Source: Parafrankia irregularis
GTDB lineage: Bacteria > Actinomycetota > Actinomycetes > Frankiales > Frankiaceae
Reading direction: 5' to 3'
Length of the DNA stretch: 64,000 bases
NCBI RefSeq assembly: GCF_001536285.1
Contig: NZ_FAOZ01000003.1
Span: forward strand, 310,001-374,000
Positions 35,140-43,866 of this stretch are shown piece by piece. How positions within the stretch are numbered: the first letter of the stretch is position 1; each line of letters begins with the position of its first letter. The notes below the pieces were generated by a model. That model did not search any database and was not told the DNA's origin. It saw nothing but the letters and a program-made list of their open reading frames with translations. The translations under genes and the position numbers were made by a program.

Positions 35140-36159
35140 TCAGGCGTCCAGGTCGCGAGATTCCGCGCGCCTGAGATCCCTGGGTGGGGCGCCGTAGGCG
35201 GCCCGGAAGGCGCGGCTGAAGTCCGCGGGATGGCGGAATCCCCACCGGGCGGAGATATCGCCGATTGTGAGGTGTCCCAACCGGGGATTCAGAAGATCAT
35301 CTTTGCAGCGCTCGAGGCGGCGGCGTCGAACCATCGCGCCGACCGTCTCGGGCTGCCCCTGGAACAGCTGGTGCAGCGTGCGCACGGATATGTGATGGGC
35401 TGCGGCAATGGTGGCTGGCCGCAGTTCTCGGTCACCGAGGTTGTGGTCGATGAAGGTGTCGATGCGTGCCCGCAGCACCTGCTCACGGGTTTCCACCGGC
35501 AGCGTGCGCTGCGCGCCCAGGTGACTCGCGAGGAAGGTGCTGGCCAGATCGAAGCCGATGCGGCCCAACCGATGCAGTTCAGTCGAGCCAGGCGCGGCGG
35601 TCTCCTCCCGGAAGCCGGACAGGAACTGGCCTAGCAGCGCTCCCGTCTGGCTCCGCACGAGGAGAGCACTGCCCAGCAGCCGGTCCGCCGCGTCGCCCGA
35701 CAACGGCAGGGAGGCTCTGGGCAGCCGCATCAGCGTCACACGTTTCTGGCGACCGTGGTCCAGGAAATCGGCCGCCAGGGGGTGGGACGTGTCGAACAGT
35801 GCGATGCCTCCGGACTCGAGACATGTGACATTGCCGGATTGTTCCACTCTGATTGGGCTGCCGTGGACCATGAACAGGTAGTAGTCCTCCGGGTCGTAGC
35901 TCCGGATGAGGGCGGGGCTCCGACGGCCCGACAGCGGCGAGAACGTGAGTGTCGTTACGGCTCCACCAGCCAGATCGAACACGTTGATTTTCCCGCGGAA
36001 ACAATCAGCATAATCACTGGTCGCCGCGGTGGGCATGATATCCTGACACATTCGATGCATCCACCACTCGAACCGTTCCCGGGTCGGAACGATGTCAGTG
36101 GACAGGGTCGTTACGGGGTCCCGCACCAGGGGCAGATTCTGGGACACAGGTTCAGACAC
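35140..36159 (-). CDS. AraC-family transcriptional regulator
   Basis: The 339-residue regulator has an N-terminal sensor domain of the AraC-binding-like type (FSPLSGRRSPALIRSYDPED, YLFMVHGSPIRVEQ) and a C-terminal double HTH from ~240. The HTH includes ATIAAAHHISVRTLHQLFQG and IGDISARWGFRHPADFSRAF then RAAYGAPPRDLRR. GTG 36159 is used: the in-frame reading upstream is long, Arg/Pro-rich and lacks a ribosome site. It is separated from the HerA locus by 226 bp and from the PucR gene by 128 bp, with all on the minus strand. The target is unknown. Confidence 0.9.
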   Translation of the reverse strand: MSEPVSQNLPLVRDPVTTLSTDIVPTRERFEWWMHRMCQDIMPTAATSDYADCFRGKINVFDLAGGAVTTLTFSPLSGRRSPALIRSYDPEDYYLFMVHGSPIRVEQSGNVTCLESGGIALFDTSHPLAADFLDHGRQKRVTLMRLPRASLPLSGDAADRLLGSALLVRSQTGALLGQFLSGFREETAAPGSTELHRLGRIGFDLASTFLASHLGAQRTLPVETREQVLRARIDTFIDHNLGDRELRPATIAAAHHISVRTLHQLFQGQPETVGAMVRRRRLERCKDDLLNPRLGHLTIGDISARWGFRHPADFSRAFRAAYGAPPRDLRRAESRDLDA

Positions 36160-36287
36160 TCGTTTACCGATCCGCAAAGACGAAGTATGACAGACAGTTC
36201 GTACGATCTTACGGCTGAAGCCCGTTTGGACGCGGAAGTACGGCGCAGCCGGTGATGTAAGGTATGGACGGCTGCCGGTGGATCGGA

Positions 36288-37604
36288 TCAGCTCCCAGCG
36301 CTGGACAATGCGACGAACCGGCGGGCGAGGGTGGCCGCGTGCAGATCGGTCAGGCGCCCGACCGCGATCGCCGCGACCGGGCCGGCCAGGCCCGCCACCA
36401 GCGCGGGCAGGCGGCGGCGCATCCGGGCAGGTGAAGCTCCCAGGCGCGCGGCGGTGGCGTCGACGCTGCCGTCCGTCTCCAGCCACGCGTGCAGCAGATC
36501 GACATCCGCGGGGGCCAGGCCGGCCAGTGTCCGCTCGGCGAAAGCCCTCAGGCGCTGCGGCGGGATGCCGACGAGCAGCCGTTCCAGGCCCAGGTCGTCG
36601 AAGAGCAACGACGTCCGCTCGGGGTCGCCGGTACGCGAACGGTCGTCCGGCGCTGAGGCGCCGCCCCGCGCTGGGGTGCCGTCCCGTACGGGGTCGCCGG
36701 CCTGCGCGTGGCCGGCTCGCAGCAGGGCCAGGACCGCGTCCGCCGCGCCGAAGGAGGTGGCGGTCTCCGACGGGTCGACCGGGTCGCCCGGCACCACCGG
36801 TCCCGCGGCGGCGAGAACCGCGCCCGGTGAGCCGAGCTGGAAGGCGAGGTGCCGCGTCAGCCGGCCGAGCTCGGCCGGCACGTCACCGGACAGCAGCGTC
36901 CATGCCCGGTCACGGTCGCGCAGCACCGGGAAGCCGATCACCTCACAGGCCTTCGCCCAGGCGTCCTGGTCACTGCCGCGGTGCCACAGTGCCGCACCCG
37001 CGTGGGGGATGCGGACGTCCAGCCCGGCGCTCTCCGCGACGCGGACGAACTCGGCTGCCGGCCCGATCGCGCCATGCCGCAGGTCGTCGATCACCACATC
37101 GACCCCGCGGGCGAGGCCGGCGGCGTGGGCGTCGCGCCGCAGCGCCACGATGGCAAGCGCCGTGGCGGCGGCCTCGACCAGCCGATCGGCGTACGCCTGG
37201 TCGGCGTCGAGCAGGAGCGCGCCCAGGTAGCGCTGTCCGATGCGCACCGGGCCGCCGTGCCCGCACCAGCCGTCCCGGCACCTGACGGCGGCCGGGCCGA
37301 GCGCGGGACGGACCAGCAGGGCGGCCAGTGCGACGGCGGAGCTGCCCGCGGTCGGCCCCCGCGGGGTCGACGGCTCGGAGGCGGCCAGCAGCGCTCCGGT
37401 CAGGTCGAGCAGCCGGAACTCCCGGCCTGTGGCGGTGGCGAGCAGGCCGAGCAGGGTGCCCCATCCCGCGCCGTCGAAGGCCGCCTCGACGAGGTCGGCT
37501 TCCAGCCCGGCCAGATCCGGAGCCGCATGCACGGAAGCTGTATGCACGGATGCTGTATGCACGGATGCTGTATGCACGGAAGCCGCCGGGGGCACGGCTA
37601 CCAT
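36288..37604 (-). CDS. PucR-type regulator with diverged helix-turn-helix
   Basis: The 438-residue protein has a sensor-like N-terminal half (FRLLDLTGALLAASEP; VEAAATALAIVALRRDAHAA), a GGDEF-like central region and a C-terminal HTH of the PucR family. The recognition helix is unusual: LGASPARMRRRLPALVAGLAG replaces the common H-x-NTVxYRLxR pattern, so DNA binding may be altered. The N-terminus carries four tandem SVHTA-type pentapeptides. ATG 37604 overlaps the methyltransferase stop by seven bases. It is the last gene of the seven-gene operon, and its paralogue at 46603-47994 keeps a normal HTH. Confidence 0.88.
   Translation of the reverse strand: MVAVPPAASVHTASVHTASVHTASVHAAPDLAGLEADLVEAAFDGAGWGTLLGLLATATGREFRLLDLTGALLAASEPSTPRGPTAGSSAVALAALLVRPALGPAAVRCRDGWCGHGGPVRIGQRYLGALLLDADQAYADRLVEAAATALAIVALRRDAHAAGLARGVDVVIDDLRHGAIGPAAEFVRVAESAGLDVRIPHAGAALWHRGSDQDAWAKACEVIGFPVLRDRDRAWTLLSGDVPAELGRLTRHLAFQLGSPGAVLAAAGPVVPGDPVDPSETATSFGAADAVLALLRAGHAQAGDPVRDGTPARGGASAPDDRSRTGDPERTSLLFDDLGLERLLVGIPPQRLRAFAERTLAGLAPADVDLLHAWLETDGSVDATAARLGASPARMRRRLPALVAGLAGPVAAIAVGRLTDLHAATLARRFVALSSAGS
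37527..37585 (-). repeat. 15-bp tandem repeat coding SVHTA units in the PucR N-terminus
   Basis: Four units of atgcacgga(a/t)gctgt (the last truncated) run head to tail with 15-bp periodicity. Read on the minus strand they encode Ser-Val-His-Thr-Ala repeats near residues 9-26. The frame is preserved with any copy number. Confidence 0.9.
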
Positions 37605-38683
37605 GCCCCCGGTGGCTCGGTGGCGATGACGGCCAGTTGGCCGGGCAGCAGCGAACGGACAGCCCAGGGCACCAGGCCCACCTCGGCCAGCCACGACATC
37701 AGCACCGGCAGCTCGATCACCTCGGCCTCCCAGGTGTTCGCCAGCAGGGTCAACGCCATCGACTGCGGCAGCGCGGCCTCAAGGTCGCGGCCGGTCGGAG
37801 GCCGCGCCGGGCGGTAGTAGTCGGAGATCACGACGAAGCCGCCGGGGCGCATCGCTCCCCTGGCCCGCAGCAACAGCGCCTTGGCCAGGTCGGCGGACTG
37901 CAGCCCGAGGACGTGCCCGATGGTCACCACGGCCGCCTCCCCGACGGGCAGGACGGCGTCCAGATAGCTGCCGGCCTGCACCTCGAGACGGTCGGCCACG
38001 CCGTGGGTGGCTGCCGCGGCCTGCGCGAACGGAATGATCGACGGCAGGTCGACGGCCAGAGCGCGCGCCCGCGGCCAGACCTGCAGCATTCCGATCGCCC
38101 ACGGAGCGGCGCCGGCGCCGAGGTCGAGCACCAGCGCGTCCGGGCCGGGATCGGGCAGGTCGGCGGCGACGGCGGCGGCGACCGCCCGCTGGGTGGGTGC
38201 GCTCGCCTGGGCGAGCCTCCCGTAGAACAGGCCGGCGTCGTCCTCGACGGTGCGGGTCGGCCGGCCGCGCCGCAGGGTGGCCGACAGTTCCGGCCAGGCG
38301 GACGTCGGACCGGGCGAGAAGCGCAGCATGTCGGCCATGGACAGGTCGGAGCCGCGCAGCAGGAAGCACCGCGCCGCCGGGGTGAGCGCGAAACGACGCT
38401 CCCCGGCGGCCTCCAGCAGGCCGGCGGCGACCAGGTAGTCCAGGACGACGACGAGCCGCGTCGGCGCGACCTCGGTGCGCGCCGCGAGCTCGTCCACCCC
38501 GCCGGGCCCGTCCGCGAGCGCCTCGAAGACACCCAGGTCGAGCGCGGCGACGACCGCCCAGTAGCGGGTGTAGCCGGCGATGACCTCCCAGATCGGCAGC
38601 GGCGGGCCGGCGGGGAAGAGCGTCCCCTCCAGGTCCGGGCCGGCCTCGGCCCACGCCGCGTGCGCTCCCACCTGCTCCACCAC
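37598..38683 (-). CDS. SAM-dependent methyltransferase, O-methyltransferase (Methyltransf_2) family
   Basis: This 361-residue enzyme has an N-terminal winged-helix dimerisation domain (YWAVVAALDLGVFEALADGP, RLVVVLDYLVAAGLLE) and a class I Rossmann domain with SAM motif LVLDLGAGAAPWAIG. This resembles plant-type and polyketide O-methyltransferases. The start is placed at GTG 38683 because GGAGG precedes it; GTG 38680 (better spacing) and GTG 38704 are alternatives. It is about 200 bp downstream of the formamidase gene and overlaps the PucR gene. A paralogue with the same motifs lies at 42778-43866 in the same operon. The substrate is unknown. Confidence 0.88.
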   Translation of the reverse strand: MVEQVGAHAAWAEAGPDLEGTLFPAGPPLPIWEVIAGYTRYWAVVAALDLGVFEALADGPGGVDELAARTEVAPTRLVVVLDYLVAAGLLEAAGERRFALTPAARCFLLRGSDLSMADMLRFSPGPTSAWPELSATLRRGRPTRTVEDDAGLFYGRLAQASAPTQRAVAAAVAADLPDPGPDALVLDLGAGAAPWAIGMLQVWPRARALAVDLPSIIPFAQAAAATHGVADRLEVQAGSYLDAVLPVGEAAVVTIGHVLGLQSADLAKALLLRARGAMRPGGFVVISDYYRPARPPTGRDLEAALPQSMALTLLANTWEAEVIELPVLMSWLAEVGLVPWAVRSLLPGQLAVIATEPPGAW

Positions 38684-38884
38684 ATGCCCTCCGGGGGTCA
38701 CCACCAGGCCTCGCCGGACCTGGTCAGGCCGGATTCACCCGCGGGCGGCACGGCGGGAACGACAGCCCAGGCATCGTATGCACGGGATCGAACCGTTTCC
38801 GCCGCAGCCCGCGGCGGCGGCGAAAACAGCCGCCCGGCCGCGGCGGAGGCTGCGGCCGCGCCGGCCACGGCTTCGGGCAGAAGC

Positions 38885-40015
38885 TCACACCGCCGGGAAG
38901 TCGCTCTTACGGATCTTGCAGTGGACGCCCTTGACGTCGTCGACGACCTGGCTGACCGCGAAGTCCCCGGCGGCGGACAGATACGCCATCGCGGCGGCGC
39001 GGCTCATCCCCATCCGCGTCGACAGGAACGCGACAGCGGCCCGGGTCGCCTTGCGCATCGCTTCGTCGAGGTCGCGGTCCATGCCGAGCGGCAGCCAGTA
39101 GGCGTCCGTCTCACCGAAGGGCTCGCGCAGCACACCGACGACCCGGTCGGCCTCGGCGCCGCGCAGGACGTCCAGCACCACCGTGGCGCGCAGCGGCGCC
39201 TCCAGCGCGGTGAGCGCGACCTCGCCGTCGCCCTGCGCGTAGTGCGGGTCACCGACGTAGAACAGCCCACCGTCGACCTGGACGGGCAGGTAGAACGTAC
39301 TGCCGGCGCCGAGCATCGCCACGTCGACGTTGCCCCCGTGACCGCCCGGCGGCACCGACGGCACCGGTTCGGTGACGTTCGGCGCGACTCCCATCACGCC
39401 GAGGAACGGGGCCAGCGGGAACACCGCCTCCGCGCCGGGCAGGCCCGGGTTGCCGAACGGCAGCACCCCGTAGTCGAGGCCGCCGGAGCGACGGGTCCGG
39501 ACGAACGTGCACACCGAGCCGTAGCGGTCGGGATGGGCCACGTCGGCGTCCGGGTGGCGGACGGTGCCCTCCGGGAACTCGCCGGCCAGGCAGCCGAGCC
39601 CATGCCGGTTGCTGATCACACCGAACGGGGCGCGCAGGTCGAGGCCGACCACCCGGACCCGCAGCAGGTCCCCGGCCACCGCCCCGTCGACCTGGATGGG
39701 GCCGGTCACGACATGTGGCCCGGCGTCGAAGTCGTGCACGATACCGGACGCGGCGATCGCCACCTGGTCGGCTGGCACCTCGTCCGGCCGCGCGCCGTGC
39801 GCGCCGAAATACGCCAGCGGGTCCCGGCCCTGGTCCTCCATGATCCCCTCATGGCTGACCGTGTCGATGATGACCGCGCTTCCCGGCGCGACCCTCAGGA
39901 CAGGCGCCGATTCGGCATTGGGCAGCCAGCCCCAGCGGACGGTGTCCGGCGTCGAGGGCAGGTACGCGGCGCCGTCGATGCCCGCGGCCGCCGGGCCCGT
40001 GCTCAGGGTCGTCAT
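38885..40015 (-). CDS. Acetamidase/formamidase (FmdA/AmdA) family amidohydrolase
   Basis: The 376-residue enzyme should hydrolyse a short amide to the acid and ammonia. Family signatures include GPIQVDGAVAGDLLRVRVV, GCLAGEFPEG and the conserved GDPHYAQGDGEVALTALE. ATG 40015 overlaps the Rieske stop as ATGA, which rules out the longer reading to 40387. The coupling to a Rieske oxygenase suggests that the amide is produced by oxidative attack (ring opening or N-dealkylation) in the same pathway. The C-terminus ends KIRKSDFPAV after a conserved VKGVHCKI. Confidence 0.92.
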   Translation of the reverse strand: MTTLSTGPAAAGIDGAAYLPSTPDTVRWGWLPNAESAPVLRVAPGSAVIIDTVSHEGIMEDQGRDPLAYFGAHGARPDEVPADQVAIAASGIVHDFDAGPHVVTGPIQVDGAVAGDLLRVRVVGLDLRAPFGVISNRHGLGCLAGEFPEGTVRHPDADVAHPDRYGSVCTFVRTRRSGGLDYGVLPFGNPGLPGAEAVFPLAPFLGVMGVAPNVTEPVPSVPPGGHGGNVDVAMLGAGSTFYLPVQVDGGLFYVGDPHYAQGDGEVALTALEAPLRATVVLDVLRGAEADRVVGVLREPFGETDAYWLPLGMDRDLDEAMRKATRAAVAFLSTRMGMSRAAAMAYLSAAGDFAVSQVVDDVKGVHCKIRKSDFPAV

Positions 40016-41235
40016 GCCGCCACCTCGATCTTGTTCGCCGCGGCGGATGCCGCCGTGGGAACCGGGGCACGGTCGGCGCCCGGCCAGTGCGCGGTGTAGC
40101 GGCGGACCAGCCAGCGGTTGAACTGCGCCTGCGCCTCCTCCAGGTACGAGTAGCGCCCGCGCGGGGCGAACCGGCTGGTCAGCCCCTGCTGGACGCCGGT
40201 CGTCGCCTCGACGTCCTGGGCGACGATGCCGTTGACCCCGGCGTTGGAAAGCTCGTACTTCTCCTCGAAGAGCCGGTCGCGCAACGCGTCCGGATGGAAC
40301 AGGTAGTTCACATCCACCGCGATGTGCCCGGCGTCGACCGGACGGATCAGAAAATAGAACGCCTGGTCCGGCGCGACACCGATGCACAGCGTCGGCGGGA
40401 CGAGCGCGAAGGCCGCGCGGGAGCGCTCCTCCTCGGTGATTCCCGGGAAGACCGGCAGCAGCGCACGCTGCAGCGCGTTGAAACCGCCGTCGGGGTGAAG
40501 AAAACCGTTCGTACGGGCGATCGCCGCGTCATCGTCGTCGTAGGGCAGGAACTCCGAACGGTCACTCGGGCAGAAGTCGTGCACGCCGGCATGCAGCCGG
40601 CTCGCGTGGTAGCCGTCGTTGAAGTTCTCGAACATCACCTTCCAGTTCCAGGGCATGGAAGGACTGGAGAAGGAGTTCCGGGCGACGCACCGCTCGAGTT
40701 CGAAGTTCGCCAGCAGCGCGTCGAGCTTCGCCAGCCTCGGTGCCAGCGGCAACGGGTCGGCCCGCAGGCTGGTGAAGACGAAGCCCTGCCACAGCTCGAC
40801 GGGCAGTGACGGCAGGCCGTGCCGGGAACGGTCGAAGCCCTCCGTGCGGCCCATCTCGCGGGCGCCGACCAACCTGCCGTCGAGGCCGTACGTCCAGTGG
40901 TGGTAGGCGCATTTGAAGGCGCGGCAGTTTCCGCTGCCCTCGCTCACCAGCATTCCGCGGTGCTGGCAGACCGGGGAGAGCACCCGGATCCGCCCGTCCT
41001 GCCCGTGGACCATGGTGAGCCGTTCACCGATGATGTCGACGTTGACGAAGTCGCCCGGGTTCGCCACGTCGGACGCCCGGCCGAGGCAGAGCCATTCCTG
41101 GCCGAAGACGGCATCCTTCTCAAAGGCGAAGAACTCCGCGTCGGTATAGACGGAAGGTGGCAGCGTGACCGCCTGTGCGGTCGGCCGCACGGAGTCGGCG
41201 AAGGATTCCAGCAGCTGCGGGGTGAGTACCGTCAT
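40012..41235 (-). CDS. Rieske non-heme iron oxygenase, alpha subunit
   Basis: This 407-residue oxygenase has a Rieske [2Fe-2S] centre from C90-QH and C109-AYHH (VCQHRG, CAYHHWTYG). The mononuclear iron ligands lie in MFENFNDGYHASRLHAGV (~205-220). The layout matches ring-hydroxylating or N/O-demethylating monooxygenases of the choline/stachydrine group. No beta subunit, ferredoxin or reductase gene is adjacent, so electron donors must come from elsewhere. ATG 41235 is 49 bp after the amidohydrolase stop, and the stop overlaps the formamidase start. Confidence 0.94.
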   Translation of the reverse strand: MTVLTPQLLESFADSVRPTAQAVTLPPSVYTDAEFFAFEKDAVFGQEWLCLGRASDVANPGDFVNVDIIGERLTMVHGQDGRIRVLSPVCQHRGMLVSEGSGNCRAFKCAYHHWTYGLDGRLVGAREMGRTEGFDRSRHGLPSLPVELWQGFVFTSLRADPLPLAPRLAKLDALLANFELERCVARNSFSSPSMPWNWKVMFENFNDGYHASRLHAGVHDFCPSDRSEFLPYDDDDAAIARTNGFLHPDGGFNALQRALLPVFPGITEEERSRAAFALVPPTLCIGVAPDQAFYFLIRPVDAGHIAVDVNYLFHPDALRDRLFEEKYELSNAGVNGIVAQDVEATTGVQQGLTSRFAPRGRYSYLEEAQAQFNRWLVRRYTAHWPGADRAPVPTAASAAANKIEVAA

Positions 41236-41284
41236 GGCGTCTTCCTGATAGGCGGAATGCAGAGGCGGAGCTGCTGGCGGGCGG

Positions 41285-42748
41285 TCAGACCAGCGTCCAG
41301 CGGGATTTCGCGGGCAGTCCGGAGCGGGCCGTGATCGCCTCTCCGGCCGCCTGCGCGGCGGCGTAGAGCGCCTCCTCGTCGATCACCGTGTGGTGGTAGT
41401 TCTCGACCACGCGGCGGCCGTCGACCCACACGCTGTGCACACCGCGGCCGTCGGCGGACCACACCAGCTGGTTGGCGACGTTGAGCAGCGGGCGCCATTC
41501 GGGGCGGTCGGTGTCGTGCGCGACGAGGTCGGCCCTGCGTCCGGGCGCCAGCACGCCGATCTCGTCGGCCAGGCCGAGGCCGCGGGCACCGCCGACGGTC
41601 GCCATCGCGAACGCCTCCTCGGCGGGGAACATCGTCGGGTCCTGGCGGCCGTCCTTGAACAGCCCGGCGACCAGGTAGGTCGCGCGCATCAGGTCGGAGT
41701 AGTTGCTGGCGTTGTTGCCGTCGGTGCCGATGGCGACGTTGACCCCGCGGGCGGCCATCTCGGGGAACCTCCCGATCCGCGTCACGCCGTAGGAGACCTT
41801 CAGCGCCGTCGTCGGGCAGTGCGCGACGGACGTCCCCGTCCGCGCGAGCAGGTCGATCTCGGCGTCGTCGACGTGCACCGCATGGGTGAGGATGACGTTG
41901 TCCCCGAGCACGCCGAGGTCGGCGAGGTGCTCCATCGGGCGGCGCCCGTAGGTGGCGAGGAAGTACGCCGGGTCGACCTCGGCCGGCGACATGTGGAACG
42001 ACAGCCCGGTGCCCCGCTCGCGGGCGAGCCCGGCCGCCGCCTGCCACAGCTCGTCGCTGCAGGTGTTGTGGCCGACGAGGATCGGCCAGGCGGCGATCCG
42101 CCCGTCGGCGGCGGAGGCGAACCGGTCGAGCTCGTCGACCAGCCCCTTGATGGCGTCGTCGGTGTTCTGCCGGTAGACGTCCGGCTCCGGTGGCAGGTCC
42201 CAGGTCCAGCGGCCGACCCGGCCACGGATGCCGGTCTCGGCGAGCCCGTCGACGACGGCGTCGAGGAAGCGGATCGTGCCCGCCTCCAGGAAGCTGGTGG
42301 TGCCGCTGCGCAGCATCTCCAGGGCGGCGAGCTGGCCGGACAGCCGCTCCTCCGGCTCGTTGTAGGCGGCGTAGAGCGGGCAGAGCCAGGCGAAGACGTT
42401 CTCCTCGAAGGGCGTGTCATCCGGGACGTAGCCGCGGGTCAGCGGCTCGCCGGTGATGTGGATGTGCGTGTTCACCAGGCCCGGCGTCAGCACGAACCGA
42501 CGTCCGTCGACGGTCTCGGCGGCCCGGTACCCGGCGAGGATCTCGGCGGTCGGACCGACGGCGGCGATCGTGTCACCGGCGATCGCGACCGCGCCGTCCC
42601 GCAGGACCCGGCGATCGTCGTCCATGGTGACCACGACCGCTCCGGCGATGATCGTGTCGACCGGCACAGGCGCGCCGGCCGGCGCCGCCGCGGGCACGGA
42701 GTCGGGTGGGGAGTCAGCTGGGGAGAGGTCCTCGGGAGGCATCGTCAC
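41285..42748 (-). CDS. Amidohydrolase, ATZ/TRZ family (second copy)
   Basis: The 487-residue metal-dependent hydrolase has a metal-binding HIH (NTHIHITGE), GLSFHMSPAEVDP, LTHAVHVDDAEID and the metal Asp in AIGTDGNNASNYSDLM. It is homologous to the gene at 10352-11737 (shared layout PGL(I/V)N.H.H, E.GT, LGVLG....GH/TH). The first ~25 residues are Pro/Ala-rich and dispensable-looking. GTG 42748 has AGGA seven bases upstream; ATG 42742 is an alternative. It sits between the second methyltransferase (29-bp gap) and the Rieske gene, in the seven-gene operon under promoter site C. Confidence 0.93.
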   Translation of the reverse strand: MTMPPEDLSPADSPPDSVPAAAPAGAPVPVDTIIAGAVVVTMDDDRRVLRDGAVAIAGDTIAAVGPTAEILAGYRAAETVDGRRFVLTPGLVNTHIHITGEPLTRGYVPDDTPFEENVFAWLCPLYAAYNEPEERLSGQLAALEMLRSGTTSFLEAGTIRFLDAVVDGLAETGIRGRVGRWTWDLPPEPDVYRQNTDDAIKGLVDELDRFASAADGRIAAWPILVGHNTCSDELWQAAAGLARERGTGLSFHMSPAEVDPAYFLATYGRRPMEHLADLGVLGDNVILTHAVHVDDAEIDLLARTGTSVAHCPTTALKVSYGVTRIGRFPEMAARGVNVAIGTDGNNASNYSDLMRATYLVAGLFKDGRQDPTMFPAEEAFAMATVGGARGLGLADEIGVLAPGRRADLVAHDTDRPEWRPLLNVANQLVWSADGRGVHSVWVDGRRVVENYHHTVIDEEALYAAAQAAGEAITARSGLPAKSRWTLV

Positions 42749-42777
42749 TTCCGGTTCCTGGGTGTGGATGAGGGATG

Positions 42778-43866
42778 TCAGGGGCGGCGGGCGGTCATCA
42801 CGGTCTGGCCGGGCAGCGGCTGGAGCGTCGCGGCCGGTTCCAGGCCCGCCGCCCGCATCCAGCCGTGCAGGTCGGCGACCCGGAAAACGCCGTCGCCGCC
42901 GGTTGACGCGAGCATGGTGAGGCCCATGAGCAGGGCCGGAGCGGACGGTGCGGCGGGCACCTCCGGCCGCGGGTAGTCGGCGACGACCAGCGTGCCGCCC
43001 GGCCGCAGCGCCGCCGCGGCCCGCGCCACCAGCCGGCGCGCTCCCGCGACGGACTCGGCCCGCAGCACATGGCCGAGGACGACGACGTCGGCGGCGGCGT
43101 CCGGAAGCTCCACCTGGTGGTAGTCGCCCGCCACCACCCGCACCCGGGCACCGGCCCGCACAGCGTCGACCGCGGCATCACCCACCACGGCGATCGCCCC
43201 TTCGGTCACGGCGACGACCTCGGGCAGCTCCACCGCGAGCGCGTGGGCCCGCGGCCACGCCGTCAGGAACGCCAGCGTCCACGGTGCGGCGCCGGCGCCC
43301 AGATCGATCACCAGCGGGTCGGCCCCGATCGGGCTCAGCGTGTCGACGACCGCGCGGGCGACCTGCCGTTGCACAGGAGCGGTGGCCCTGGCCAACGCCG
43401 GGTAGAAGCCGCCCGGGTCGTCCTCGATCCGCACCGCCGGCGCGCCGCGACGCAGCGTCTGGGCGAGCTCCGGCCACCGTTCGTGAGGCCCTGGTGCGCC
43501 GCGGACGAGCGCCACCATCGTCCGTGGCGCACCGGCGAGCAGATATGTGGCCGCGACCGCACCGAGCTGATAGCCGATGGCGGGCTCGTGGGTGAGCAGG
43601 CCGAGTGCCACCAGGGTGTCGGCGAGCAGCGCCGTCCGGTGCTCGTCCACGTCCACCGCGGCGGCCAGCGCGGACGCCGGCTGCGGGCCTGCGGCCAGTT
43701 GTTCGAACAGGCCCAGGTCCAGCGCGGCGACGACCGCCCAGTACCGGGTGAAGCCGTGGATCACCTCCCAGACCGGTGCCGGGCCGGGCACGACCGGCTC
43801 CGCGGCCAGCTCCGTCGACGAGCTCGGGTCGCGCAGATCACTCGGGTCGCTCAGCTCGACAGTCAT
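42778..43866 (-). CDS. SAM-dependent methyltransferase, O-methyltransferase family (second copy)
   Basis: The 362-residue paralogue of the gene at 37598-38683 shares WEVIHGFTRYWAVVAALDLG at the N-terminus and the SAM motif LVIDLGAGAAPWTLAF. A later acidic loop is VVVLGHVLRAESV, and its C-terminus is HGWMRAAGLEPAATL. ATG 43866 overlaps the MDR stop as ATGA, so the long upstream reading in the same frame is only a shadow of the MDR gene. Two related methyltransferases in one operon suggest two methylations of one scaffold, or a heterodimer. Confidence 0.9.
   Translation of the reverse strand: MTVELSDPSDLRDPSSSTELAAEPVVPGPAPVWEVIHGFTRYWAVVAALDLGLFEQLAAGPQPASALAAAVDVDEHRTALLADTLVALGLLTHEPAIGYQLGAVAATYLLAGAPRTMVALVRGAPGPHERWPELAQTLRRGAPAVRIEDDPGGFYPALARATAPVQRQVARAVVDTLSPIGADPLVIDLGAGAAPWTLAFLTAWPRAHALAVELPEVVAVTEGAIAVVGDAAVDAVRAGARVRVVAGDYHQVELPDAAADVVVLGHVLRAESVAGARRLVARAAAALRPGGTLVVADYPRPEVPAAPSAPALLMGLTMLASTGGDGVFRVADLHGWMRAAGLEPAATLQPLPGQTVMTARRP

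Noticed and set aside
37328-40099. Open frame of 923 codons on the plus strand
   Set aside because: It is antisense to the methyltransferase, formamidase and PucR genes, has Arg/Gly-rich composition without any domain, and is a typical high-GC shadow frame.
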